64,000 bases of DNA from Paenibacillus auburnensis (lineage in GTDB: Bacteria; Bacillota; Bacilli; Paenibacillales; Paenibacillaceae), in the NCBI RefSeq assembly GCF_927798115.1, contig NZ_CAKMMG010000004.1, positions 233,389 through 297,388 on the forward strand. The letters run 5' to 3'. Positions within the stretch are counted from its first letter, which is position 1. Each line of letters begins with the position of its first letter. Below the pieces are notes generated by a model. The model saw only the letters and a list, made by a program, of their open reading frames with translations. It was not told where the DNA came from and searched no databases. Positions 36,106 through 44,859 of the stretch are shown one piece after another. The translations under genes and the position numbers were made by a program.

Positions 36106-37923
36106 CTAAGCCGTATTCTCAATAAACCACTGGCCCAGCTCATTCACCGGCATCGGACGGCCGTAGTAGAAGCCCTGCATGACCCGGCAGCCCAAGGACT
36201 GCAGCAGCTCGATCTGCTCCGGTGTCTCCACACCCTCGGCCACGACCTCCATATTGAGGTTGCTGGCTATGGCGATTATATTGCTGATAATCGCTTTTTT
36301 GGAGTGCATCTTGCTCTTGCGGATGAAGACCTGATCAATCTTCAGCGTATTAACCGGAATCTCATCCAGATTGCCGAGTGACGAGAAGCCGGTACCAAAG
36401 TCATCCAGCGAGACCCGTACCCCAAGGGCCCGGAGTTTGGAGAGCTGGGCAACCGTCTCTTCCATATTGTTCATGGCAATCGATTCGGTGATCTCCAGCT
36501 CCAGGAAATGCGGCTCCAGCCCTGAGCGGATGAGCGCCTCTTCTACTACATCATATAGGCTGCCGCCCTCAAACATCCGCGCCGACATGTTGATGGATAC
36601 AGGCACGTTCGCTACCTCTGCCCGGTGCCACAGCATATTCTGGCCGCATACTTCGTGCAGCATCCAGTAAGTGATCGGCACGATCAGTCCCGTCTCCTCG
36701 GCAATCGGAATGAATTCCGCCGGCGAGATAATTCCATGCTCCGGATGTCTCCAGCGCAGCAGTGCCTCAAGACCGACAGTGACATTCATGAGTGAATCCC
36801 ACTTAGGCTGGTAGACTACCATAAATTCAGAACGGGCAAGTGCCCTGCGCAGATCCTTCTCCAGTGACATCCGCCGCACCTGATGACGGTTCATCTCCTG
36901 GTCGAATACACTGAATTTATTCTTGCCGGAGTCTTTGGAAGTGTACAGTGCCGTGTCAGCGGCTTTCATAAGCGCAGATCGGTCCGTGCCGTGCACCGGA
37001 GCCATGCTGATCCCGATGCTGGCTGTCACATACAGCTCGTTGCCCTCGACGCTGTAGGATTTCTTAATCTCCCGCAGAATATGTTGTGCTGCCTCCTGGG
37101 CATCCTCCATATCGCAATCGGGCAGAGCAATCAGAAATTCGTCACCGCCGAGCCGGAAGACCTTGCCTTTCAGGGAGACACATTTTCTTAACCGGTCTGC
37201 GACCTCCTGCAGCAGCAAATCACCGATATCATGTCCGAGCGTATCATTAATCGACTTAAAGCGGTCCAGATCCACAAAAAACACCGCACCTGAATTCACC
37301 CCGAAAAACTCATCCTTGAAATAACGCTCCAGGCCATGCCGGTTCGGCAGCTCCGTCAGCGGATCATTATAGGCCATAATTTCCAGCACATGACGATCGA
37401 GGAAAACAGCCCCTCCGGAGATAGCAAGCATAAACAGGGCAACCAGTGAAACTCCGGTCAGCAGGATAACATTCTCCATGGCAAATGGCTTTGTTCCAAG
37501 CCAGCTGTCAAGCTCCAAACTGCTCGCTCTTAGACTGATAAAATGCATGCCTGTAACAGCGAATCCGATGAACAATGCGGAGCCAAGCTTCCAGAAATTA
37601 AAACTCCCTTGTCCCCTGAATTTCCTGAATAAAAATATACCGACATAAGATGCCAGCAGGGTGACGATTACGGAGATACCTTGGGCAACAGGATCATAAT
37701 GGAAATCGCCTTCTGTCTCCAGAGCGGAAATGCCGGCATAGTGCATCGCCCAAAGCCCGGCCCCAAGCACAACTGCACCCAATGCAAGCCAGAACCTGCG
37801 GATTTTACGGTTGGAATGGGAAACCTGAGAAATCAGGTTAAGCGCTGAATAAGCCGCTATTACAGCAAGTGCAAAAGATAGTAAAACAATCCATGTGTTA
37901 TAGTGGGTTCCCATCTGATCCAT
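36106..37923 (-). CDS. MHYT-GGDEF-EAL bifunctional c-di-GMP protein
   Basis: A 605-residue membrane protein predicted to make and/or break cyclic di-GMP. The N-terminal region (about 1-245) has seven hydrophobic segments with MHYT-type motifs (AMHYAGISALE and GMHFISLRAS), proposed to bind a metal and sense oxygen, CO or NO. GGDEF (LGGDEF, intact; no RxxD inhibitory site in front) and EAL (EALLRW, ITES, DDFGTGFSS, KID, EGVET, all intact) follow. Both activities are possible. ATG 37921-37923 has GAGGT six bases upstream; a GTG five codons earlier lacks a site. Layout resembles Bacillus YkoW without its PAS domain. Confidence 0.92.
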   Translation of the reverse strand: MDQMGTHYNTWIVLLSFALAVIAAYSALNLISQVSHSNRKIRRFWLALGAVVLGAGLWAMHYAGISALETEGDFHYDPVAQGISVIVTLLASYVGIFLFRKFRGQGSFNFWKLGSALFIGFAVTGMHFISLRASSLELDSWLGTKPFAMENVILLTGVSLVALFMLAISGGAVFLDRHVLEIMAYNDPLTELPNRHGLERYFKDEFFGVNSGAVFFVDLDRFKSINDTLGHDIGDLLLQEVADRLRKCVSLKGKVFRLGGDEFLIALPDCDMEDAQEAAQHILREIKKSYSVEGNELYVTASIGISMAPVHGTDRSALMKAADTALYTSKDSGKNKFSVFDQEMNRHQVRRMSLEKDLRRALARSEFMVVYQPKWDSLMNVTVGLEALLRWRHPEHGIISPAEFIPIAEETGLIVPITYWMLHEVCGQNMLWHRAEVANVPVSINMSARMFEGGSLYDVVEEALIRSGLEPHFLELEITESIAMNNMEETVAQLSKLRALGVRVSLDDFGTGFSSLGNLDEIPVNTLKIDQVFIRKSKMHSKKAIISNIIAIASNLNMEVVAEGVETPEQIELLQSLGCRVMQGFYYGRPMPVNELGQWFIENTA

Positions 37924-38152
37924 AGTTGACCTCTTCACCGGTTATATTATCATTATCGCCGCAGCTCATTCTCAAGTATAAAAACCTATTTACGAATATC
38001 AGATAAATGGAAGAGTGTAGAAAGATTATAGAGTTCCATAAGAAGTGACTTTAGCTGTATTCTACCTTGTATTTGCTATACTGTCTAAGTAAATACTGGA
38101 ACTTTGACCCTTTTTTTGCCGAAGGCAATAATTGTCCATATTTGTCCAGGTC

Positions 38153-39811
38153 CTACAAGCGCAAGGTTGGAATCTGCCGCGGCTCCGAGACTGCATCCGA
38201 GAAAGAAACACTCCAGATCCACCAGTTGGCGATCACCAGAATTGGAGCATAGATGTAAATTCCGAACGGTATCAGGGTGACCAGATAATGCAGTCCTGCA
38301 AAAAGTATCAATATAAACAGCTGCAAAAACGCGCTCCCTGTAAAATCCTTCTGTCTGGCCGCACTGTACTTTTCCGAGAAAGGAAGTGCCTTCGGTAAAA
38401 GACGGAAGCACAGTACAGAGTACACAAGCAGGGAGAGCAGCACAATAATCAGATGCGGCACCAGCCGTACTCCGAACAGCCACAGGAATATTGCTGACTC
38501 TATAACAAAAAGCGGCAGCAGCAGACGGAGAACAGCAGCCTTAAGCATGCCGCGGTAGACCGGAGCCGTCTCACGTATAGGAATAGCCTTATAAATCCAG
38601 GCGGCTTTGTAGCTTGTTGAATATCGCAGCATTTGCACAGCGGTCATCATCAGCAGAGCACTGAAATAGATGAACAAAAAGGCTCTGGAGTTGCGGACGG
38701 CATCCATTTTCCCGCTGCTCAGCGAGTTAAAGATGAAGATGAACGGCAGAATTAGGGACAGCCCAAAGGTGGGATATACCTTGAGCTTGAAATCCCGCTC
38801 ATTACGCATCATCGACCAGGTGAAGCGGAAGAACATGGCCTCCTCCTTACTCCGGCAGACGATTTCTGACAACCGGCGCGGCAGGCGCCCGCTGTCTTTT
38901 CCGCCAACCCCCTGTTCCGCCAGCTTCTGCAGGCTTCGCTCAAACAGCGGCATCAGCTTAATGTAAACCGCAAGCAGCAGTACCGGAATCACAAGCGCCA
39001 GAACCGCCATTACCGTGAGGTTGGATGAACGGGTCTCGCCCAGCAAACGTTCGAACGGGGACGCAAACCAGACAGGTGCAAGGAAATACTGCCACCAGGC
39101 CGGTTTAAAGGAAATGCTGAGATCCGCCATATCGAACAGCCGGGAGATCAGCTGGTACCCCACCGTAATCCCGATGGACAGAATGATCTGTACATAATTA
39201 ATGATGTCCTTCAGCTTTTCCCCGTCAAATACCCGTAGAATCAGCAGATAAATGAGGCCCGTAAACACCAGTATCAGGCAGTCCATCAGGATAACTTCTG
39301 CGGCATAGATGAGAAAAAAGAGCACCCCCTGCCTGAACAAGGAGACTAAGAGCGAAGGCCCCATGATGGTCAGCGTTAACGTAAACAGATAGATCATTAT
39401 ATGTAAGCTTTTGGCCATATTTAATGTCCGGCGGTTCACCGGTCTTACAAACAGGATATTTTTATCCCGTAAATCCAGCATGACCGACGAGAAATCCGAG
39501 ATTAGCGTAGTGGATATCATAAACATTGCAATCCCGAAGGCGATGCTCATTGAAAATAGATAATTACCCTCCGGCACCACAAAGGCGATCAGCGCCAGCC
39601 CGAGCAGCAAATAGATCCACTGTATCCGAAAAGGAGATCCGTCCGTATTCTGCTTACTCTCCTTCCCCCCTGCAAGCACGGTTGGTGTCCGCCTGCCGTC
39701 CATCGTCAGTTTAAGCTGGAGAATACTGCGTAGTACCGGGTAGTCGACTCCCATTCTCCGAAAGCCGCCCTGCAGCCGGTCCAACAGCCTCAGCACGAAA
39801 AAATCATTCAT
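38153..39811 (-). CDS. ABC-2 type transporter permease
   Basis: A 552-residue polytopic membrane protein with about 12 hydrophobic segments in two groups, partner of the ATPase gene upstream whose end it overlaps by eight bases. It resembles large Firmicute export permeases of the YhaP/EcsB-like kind, judged only by size, topology and operon. The start ATG 39809-39811 has AAGGTG seven bases upstream; a frame extending 20 codons further into the ATPase gene has no such site. Substrate unknown. No terminator with a clear T tract follows. Confidence 0.82.
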   Translation of the reverse strand: MNDFFVLRLLDRLQGGFRRMGVDYPVLRSILQLKLTMDGRRTPTVLAGGKESKQNTDGSPFRIQWIYLLLGLALIAFVVPEGNYLFSMSIAFGIAMFMISTTLISDFSSVMLDLRDKNILFVRPVNRRTLNMAKSLHIMIYLFTLTLTIMGPSLLVSLFRQGVLFFLIYAAEVILMDCLILVFTGLIYLLILRVFDGEKLKDIINYVQIILSIGITVGYQLISRLFDMADLSISFKPAWWQYFLAPVWFASPFERLLGETRSSNLTVMAVLALVIPVLLLAVYIKLMPLFERSLQKLAEQGVGGKDSGRLPRRLSEIVCRSKEEAMFFRFTWSMMRNERDFKLKVYPTFGLSLILPFIFIFNSLSSGKMDAVRNSRAFLFIYFSALLMMTAVQMLRYSTSYKAAWIYKAIPIRETAPVYRGMLKAAVLRLLLPLFVIESAIFLWLFGVRLVPHLIIVLLSLLVYSVLCFRLLPKALPFSEKYSAARQKDFTGSAFLQLFILILFAGLHYLVTLIPFGIYIYAPILVIANWWIWSVSFSDAVSEPRQIPTLRL

Positions 39812-40604
39812 GCCGGGCACCTTCTCCGATGACCGCAACAAACTCACCGGCAATATCCCGGTATTTATCAAATCCGGTCAGTTCATTGAAAATCCCTTCA
39901 AGTGACCCTTCCTTACTCTGTTCCTTGAGTTCAGCAAAACTTCCGTCCGCCACAATATCACCGCCGTCAATCAGAATAATCCGGCTGCTGATCTTCTCAA
40001 CGACATCCATAATATGCGAGGAGTAAAAGATCGTTTTGCCCCTTGCAGCAAGGGAGGCAAAAATCTCCTTAACGATCATTACACTGTTGGCATCCAACCC
40101 GCTCAGCGGCTCATCCAGAAACAAAATATCAGGATCATGCAGCATACTGGAGATCAGCAGCACCTTCTGCTTCATTCCCTTGGAAAAGGAAGCGATCCGC
40201 ATATCGTATGCCCTCTCCAGGTTCAGCAGTCCCATCAGCTTCTCCGCCTTGGCATCTGCCTCAGCCCGCTTCATTCCATAGAGCTCGCCGATAAAGGTCA
40301 GATACTCTCTGGCGGTCAGGCTGTCGTACATCTCGGCAACTTCAGGGACGTAACCGATCCGTTTTTTGTAAGCAGCATCACCGTCTGCGATATCCCTGCC
40401 AAAAATACTCACCGTGCCGGTGTACCCTTCTACCAGGCCGAGCATAATTTTGACGGTCGTGCTTTTGCCTGCCCCGTTGGGACCGATATACCCGATAATT
40501 TGTCCGGGGTAGACCGCAAGATCGATGCCCCGCAGCACCATCCTGTCACTGTAGTTCATCCATAGGCCGGCAATCGATATCACCGGTTCTTCCGCAAGGC
40601 TCAT
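39804..40604 (-). CDS. ABC transporter ATP-binding protein (ABC-2 exporter)
   Basis: A 266-residue ATPase with Walker A GPNGAGKS, Q-loop region, signature SFSKGMKQK (an FSKGM form common in ABC-2 exporters), Walker B ILFLDEPLSGLD and switch His in YSSHIMDV. It energises the large permease encoded downstream. GAGGAGCTTCTCTA precedes the ATG. Related pairs in Bacillales act in protein-secretion stress or antimicrobial peptide handling, but nothing here settles the substrate. Confidence 0.9.
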   Translation of the reverse strand: MSLAEEPVISIAGLWMNYSDRMVLRGIDLAVYPGQIIGYIGPNGAGKSTTVKIMLGLVEGYTGTVSIFGRDIADGDAAYKKRIGYVPEVAEMYDSLTAREYLTFIGELYGMKRAEADAKAEKLMGLLNLERAYDMRIASFSKGMKQKVLLISSMLHDPDILFLDEPLSGLDANSVMIVKEIFASLAARGKTIFYSSHIMDVVEKISSRIILIDGGDIVADGSFAELKEQSKEGSLEGIFNELTGFDKYRDIAGEFVAVIGEGARHE

Positions 40605-40730
40605 TAGAGAAGCTCCTCTCAGAATCTGTAATAGGAAACTTTATAGAAATTTCTTCAATAGTATTACTATATTATCAAAATTTAACTCTATATATCTATT
40701 AGGTTTTATACCTTATAAGGCAGAATACAA

Positions 40731-40773
40731 AAAACCTCCATACCCGCAAGCACATGCGGAGATGGAGGTTTTG
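40731..40773 (-). terminator. Terminator of the second Gfo/Idh/MocA gene
   Basis: Stem CAAAACCTCCAT / ATGGAGGTTTTTTG on the minus strand around a small GCGGG-containing loop, with a T tract. Confidence 0.8.
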
Positions 40774-40786
40774 TAGTGACAATACC

Positions 40787-41782
40787 CTACAGCAGGCTGA
40801 TCCGCTCGCGGCGGCGGGCAGATTCTAGACAGGCTTCAATCAATTTCATACTCTGCACCGGGTCATCATCGGCAACTAGAGGCTTGTCCCCGAAGACGGC
40901 AGCGGCAAAATTATCAGCCTGACGGACATACGGGTTGGCTCCGGTAGTCGCAAAACGGCTCACTTCCCCACCGGTATGCACGAAGAACTCGGCGTCTTCG
41001 AATCTGGCATTGAACGGCATAGGAATCTCAATCCGCCCCTCTGTGCCGAGGACCTCCAGCAGCTGGCGGTTATAGGCCCACATGCCGCAATCGAAGATCA
41101 AGCTCACTCCGCCGGGAAATTCGACCAGGCCCGAGGCCATCATATCCACATTGTCATGCTCTGGTGAAAAAATCGCCTGCACTGTTACCGCTTCCGGCTC
41201 TGCACCAAACAGTAAGCGCGCCGCGCTGAGCGGATAGCAGCCGACATCGTACAGCGAGCCTCCGCCCCATGCCGACTTGAAGCGGATATTCGAAGTATCT
41301 CCGGCATCATTATAGGTGAATGTTCCGCGGATCGACCGCAGCTCACCTATATCCCCCCGCGATATGATCTCCCGCAGTTCGGCAATCCGCGGATGATGCC
41401 GGTACATATAAGCTTCTGCCAAATGCACACCCGCTTTGCGGCAGGCTTCTACCATCTCCGCGGCTTCGGTGCTGTTCAGGGCAATCGGCTTCTCGCAGAG
41501 CACATGCTTGCCCGCCTCCGCCGCACGGATCACCCACTGCCGGTGAAGATGATTCGGAAGCGGAATATAGACCGCGTCAATCTCTTCATCGGCCAGCAGC
41601 TCCTCATAGCTGCCGTAGGCCTTCCCGATGCCAAACTCCGCGGCTACAGCACTGCTTTTTTCAAGTCCCCGGCTCGCCACCGCTGCGATAATACCGGTTT
41701 CTGATTCCTGAATGGCCGGCATGACAGAACCCGTCGCAATCTGGGCACATCCGATAATTCCCCACCGGAGTTTCTGCGTCAT
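40787..41782 (-). CDS. Gfo/Idh/MocA family oxidoreductase
   Basis: A 331-residue NAD(P)-dependent dehydrogenase-like protein of the same superfamily as the gene at 27530-28498 but not a recent duplicate. Rossmann start WGIIGCAQIATGSVMPAI, catalytic-region ECKP-type motif as CEKPIAL, and GGGSLYDVGCYPLSAARLLFG in the second domain, characteristic of the dihydrodiol dehydrogenase/xylose dehydrogenase-like group. GGAAGGTG precedes the ATG. Single-gene unit with its own terminator; substrate unknown. Confidence 0.9.
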   Translation of the reverse strand: MTQKLRWGIIGCAQIATGSVMPAIQESETGIIAAVASRGLEKSSAVAAEFGIGKAYGSYEELLADEEIDAVYIPLPNHLHRQWVIRAAEAGKHVLCEKPIALNSTEAAEMVEACRKAGVHLAEAYMYRHHPRIAELREIISRGDIGELRSIRGTFTYNDAGDTSNIRFKSAWGGGSLYDVGCYPLSAARLLFGAEPEAVTVQAIFSPEHDNVDMMASGLVEFPGGVSLIFDCGMWAYNRQLLEVLGTEGRIEIPMPFNARFEDAEFFVHTGGEVSRFATTGANPYVRQADNFAAAVFGDKPLVADDDPVQSMKLIEACLESARRRERISLL

Positions 41783-41946
41783 AGATATACACCTTCCTTA
41801 TATAAGATTGTCATTATATCTATTGACACCATATCACAGAAAACGCCGCTACTCTATTTTTTGATGCCGCCGGTGATAACCCAAAAAAGCAGCGCCTGGG
41901 CTTCTTTCCGTCAGGGCGCTGCTAATATACTTAGAGGATTATGCGT

Positions 41947-42909
41947 TTACGTCAAAAGATCCAGGCTGCTCAGTACAACGGCAATACCCAGCACAACAAT
42001 TCGCGCCGTGCTCATCAGTACGAAGTTTTTGACCGCCAGAATAAAGGTTACAGCCTTCTCCTGCTTCTCATAGAACAGGGAAATATTGCGGCGCAGCGGA
42101 ACCAGCGTAATCAGCAGCAGCGCTACCAGCACCGGATTCACACCTATAATCAGCAGAACAATCAAATCAAGATATGAGACATAATAGAGCATTCTAAACA
42201 GGAGAAGCGCATTCTTGCGCCCGATGTAGACCGGCAGGGTATACCTGCGGTTCTCCAGATCATCTTCGATGTCGCAAATGTTGTTGGCCAGCATAATTCC
42301 CGCAATCCCCAGAATGGCCGGTACGGAGAACCAGAAGATATACAGAACCTCAATGAAGTTAATGTGCAGATCGATCCAGCCGTCCCGCAGCAGCAGTGTG
42401 ACCAAGCTCTGATCCGAGTGAATATAGGCGGAGATAAAGATAATCACAAAGCCCATAAAGAGACCCGAGAACAGTTCGCCCAGCGGCATCCGCGAGATCG
42501 GAATCGGCCCGAATGAATACAGAATGCCGATCAGAAACGACAGTCCGCCCAGCAAAAAGATAATCAGCCCGGTCTGGGCCACGAGAGCAATTCCGCACCC
42601 GACAGCCAGAAGGAGCAGAACTGCAATGGTCGCTACCACGGTGCTTTCTTTCAGCTTATAGTGAACGATCGCATTATGAGTCTCATAGCCGTAGCCATGC
42701 TTCTTGGCCGCTTTTTTGAAATCGTAATAGTTGTTAATGGCCGTTGTCGCCATATCGAAGCTCAGCAGGGACACGAACATCAGGATCGAACGCAGAACAT
42801 AAAAATCCTCAAACCGGTATAAGGCATACAGCGTCCCCAGCAGAAACGGGATAACACTGGCCACCTTGGTCGGCAGCTCGACAAACCTCAGGAAGCTCCT
42901 TACATTCAC
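41947..42909 (-). CDS. UbiA-family prenyltransferase, NNxxD variant
   Basis: A 320-residue membrane protein with eight to nine TM helices of the UbiA/MenA fold, which attaches polyprenyl chains to aromatic acceptors in the membrane. The first aspartate motif reads N59-N-Y-Y-D63 where NDxxD is usual, while the second (NNICDIEDD) is intact. The region HGYGYETHNAIVHYKLKES replaces the usual loop. GTG start 42907-42909 has AAGGGTGA upstream. Third gene of a cluster with an unknown protein and a second UbiA protein that has the opposite defect. It could be MenA for menaquinone, but no men genes adjoin. Product unknown. Confidence 0.85.
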   Translation of the reverse strand: MNVRSFLRFVELPTKVASVIPFLLGTLYALYRFEDFYVLRSILMFVSLLSFDMATTAINNYYDFKKAAKKHGYGYETHNAIVHYKLKESTVVATIAVLLLLAVGCGIALVAQTGLIIFLLGGLSFLIGILYSFGPIPISRMPLGELFSGLFMGFVIIFISAYIHSDQSLVTLLLRDGWIDLHINFIEVLYIFWFSVPAILGIAGIMLANNICDIEDDLENRRYTLPVYIGRKNALLLFRMLYYVSYLDLIVLLIIGVNPVLVALLLITLVPLRRNISLFYEKQEKAVTFILAVKNFVLMSTARIVVLGIAVVLSSLDLLT

Positions 42910-42941
42910 CGCAAATCACCCTTATTCATCAAATATGCACC

Positions 42942-43715
42942 TTATTTTGCGGTGGTTGTTACGGTCATCGGTGACCATTCGGCGATCACCGTCTGCCCAT
43001 GTGCCGATACGCTGCCCTCCGGAGTCAGATCCTTCTCTGTCATAATGCCGAGGGCAATGGTGAAGCTGTTAAACTTGATTGGCACATTCTGCTCGCGGCG
43101 CACCTCCTGGCCGTTTACGTAGAACACAGCTTCGTCCTTGCCGCGGTGATACGTGATTTTATACGTGTTGAACTCCCGCGGTTTGAAATCGGCAGCCTCT
43201 TTAAAAATACAGAAATATTTCGTACCGCCTGTCTCAGGAACCGTAACGCCAGGGAAGGGAAGCACACCGTACACACTGGCATACTTGTCATTCCCGGCAA
43301 AAAAATCAAGCGCCGCACCTGTCGTGAAATCGAGCAGATTCAGCGAGACGTATCCGTCATACAGATCCCCCGGCGCTGTCCCCTGTGTACGGGCGCGGAT
43401 CTGCAGCTCGAAGCTGATCTCCCCATCCTCCGGCACCTCTACCGGCTTAGCCGAATAATACATATGCTTCGCATTGTCGAGAATCTGGACATGGTTATGC
43501 TGGCGGCTTAGCTGTGCCCGGACATACAGGAAGCCGTTCCGCACAATCACTACAGCCTCAGGCTCACGGTAAGCCCAGAAAGAGCCGTCAGGCAACGTGA
43601 ATCCGCCGGTCTTCCACACTTTCCCTTCCGTCAGAATGGTATGGAAATCTCCAATTACAGTTTGACCGTTTAAGATAGGCTGTACTTCTCCGGTTATTTC
43701 TTTGTTCTTGTCCAT
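42942..43715 (-). CDS. Protein of unknown function between two UbiA prenyltransferases (DUF6081-like)
   Basis: A 257-residue soluble protein without signal peptide or TM. The segments QILDNAKHMYYSAKPVEVPE, LYDGYVSLNLLDFTTGAALD and VLPFPGVTVPETGGTKYF suggest a beta-sandwich, concanavalin-like protein; from memory it resembles the actinobacterial DUF6081 family, which I cannot confirm. Near the end EAVFYVNGQEV is a typical jelly-roll strand pair. It lies 49 bases after one UbiA gene and 32 before the other, so it should work with them, perhaps as a binding protein or cyclase-like partner; that is inference. Confidence 0.7.
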   Translation of the reverse strand: MDKNKEITGEVQPILNGQTVIGDFHTILTEGKVWKTGGFTLPDGSFWAYREPEAVVIVRNGFLYVRAQLSRQHNHVQILDNAKHMYYSAKPVEVPEDGEISFELQIRARTQGTAPGDLYDGYVSLNLLDFTTGAALDFFAGNDKYASVYGVLPFPGVTVPETGGTKYFCIFKEAADFKPREFNTYKITYHRGKDEAVFYVNGQEVRREQNVPIKFNSFTIALGIMTEKDLTPEGSVSAHGQTVIAEWSPMTVTTTAK

Positions 43716-43764
43716 AATCGCGCTCTCTTTCTGTATTTATTAGGATATGCTAAGCGGTTAAATG

Positions 43765-44682
43765 TTAGATGAAGCCCTGAATCAGCAGAGCCAGCGCCAT
43801 GATCGCACCGCAGCGCACGGAAGCCTGCTGTGAAGCTCCCATAAGCGGCAGGTATGCCGGTGAAGCATTCTGCGGCTGCAGTCCGCGGTACACATGCACC
43901 GGTGCAACTGCGGTAAGCAGCGCAAGCAGGCCATAGACCGGCAGCACGCCAAACATCACGCATACAATCAGTGATACATAGGAAATAAGCAGCAGGATCT
44001 GCGAGAACACCAGCGCCCTGCGTTCGCCCCAGACTACAACCAAGGTACGTTTTCCGGCCTGCTTGTCCGCTCTCCAGTGCAGGAAATGATGATTGAATAA
44101 GAGCAGGGTCGTAAGTAGGCCTACAGGCACCGACAGCAGCACGGGCTTCAGACTGAACTCACCGGTCTGCACGAAATAAGAGCCCAGCACAGGCATAATG
44201 CCAAAGGCGACGAAGATCGCAAACTCACTGTAGCCCTTGCCCCGGTATCCGAAGCGAAGCGGCGGAGCGACATAGAAATAGGCAATCAGTGCGCCGGCTG
44301 CGACGAACCAGAGTGTCTCCCAGCCGCTGGAAATGCTGAGAAACAGGCCGCAGGCCACAGCTACAGCTAGGAGCCCCCACGTCAATGAAGCAAAAAGGGA
44401 TTCCGACATCAGCCCACCTGATAAAAAGCCGGAATTCGTCGATATCATTCCCGGCGTATTCTTCGCTTCAGTATCGGTTCCATTACGGAAGTCCCATAAA
44501 TCATTCACCATATTCGAGAACAAATGGGCTGCAACTGCACCGATAATTGTGATAACAAACAAAAAAGGATGGAAACTCCCTTCCCATACATATGCCCCAA
44601 CCGTTCCCAAAACAACCGGAATGAGCATCACGGGAATCGTTCCAAACCGTGTGATCTTCTTAAATAATTTCCAATTATCCAT
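43765..44682 (-). CDS. UbiA-family prenyltransferase, HxxxD variant
   Basis: A 305-residue UbiA/MenA-fold membrane protein with about nine TM helices. The first motif is intact (N60-D-L-W-D64), but in the second the usual NNxRDxxxD is N197-H-H-F-L-H202-W-R-A-D206 followed by the normal KQAGKRTL, so the first Asp is replaced by His. I place the start at ATG 44680-44682; a TTG 17 codons upstream would lie only a few bases after a TATAAT box and so would leave no leader. First gene of the three-gene unit. A MenA role is possible, but the altered motif makes this uncertain. Confidence 0.83.
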   Translation of the reverse strand: MDNWKLFKKITRFGTIPVMLIPVVLGTVGAYVWEGSFHPFLFVITIIGAVAAHLFSNMVNDLWDFRNGTDTEAKNTPGMISTNSGFLSGGLMSESLFASLTWGLLAVAVACGLFLSISSGWETLWFVAAGALIAYFYVAPPLRFGYRGKGYSEFAIFVAFGIMPVLGSYFVQTGEFSLKPVLLSVPVGLLTTLLLFNHHFLHWRADKQAGKRTLVVVWGERRALVFSQILLLISYVSLIVCVMFGVLPVYGLLALLTAVAPVHVYRGLQPQNASPAYLPLMGASQQASVRCGAIMALALLIQGFI

Positions 44683-44735
44683 GCCGAGAGATATCCCCTT
44701 CTCTATATTCCTGTGATTAATATTATTGCACAACT

Positions 44736-44741
44736 ATTATA
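44736..44741 (-). promoter_or_regulatory. Candidate -10 box for the UbiA cluster
   Basis: TATAAT on the minus strand (TGTATAATAG context), about 55 bases before the first UbiA start. No convincing TTGACA lies 17 bases upstream, so an activator may be required. Confidence 0.4.
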
Positions 44742-44859
44742 CATCAAAATTCGACACTTTGGAGAGAAATCCGCTGCAAAATATTACCTAATCATGGTAC
44801 ACTGGATTAGGTGGTACTTATTTCCCATAAAAGTCTATAACTACTAAAAGGGGAGCATC

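Noticed and set aside
41861..42073. Short plus-strand open frame between the Gfo/Idh/MocA and UbiA genes
   Set aside because: Overlaps the UbiA 3' end, has no ribosome site, and its product shows no pattern.
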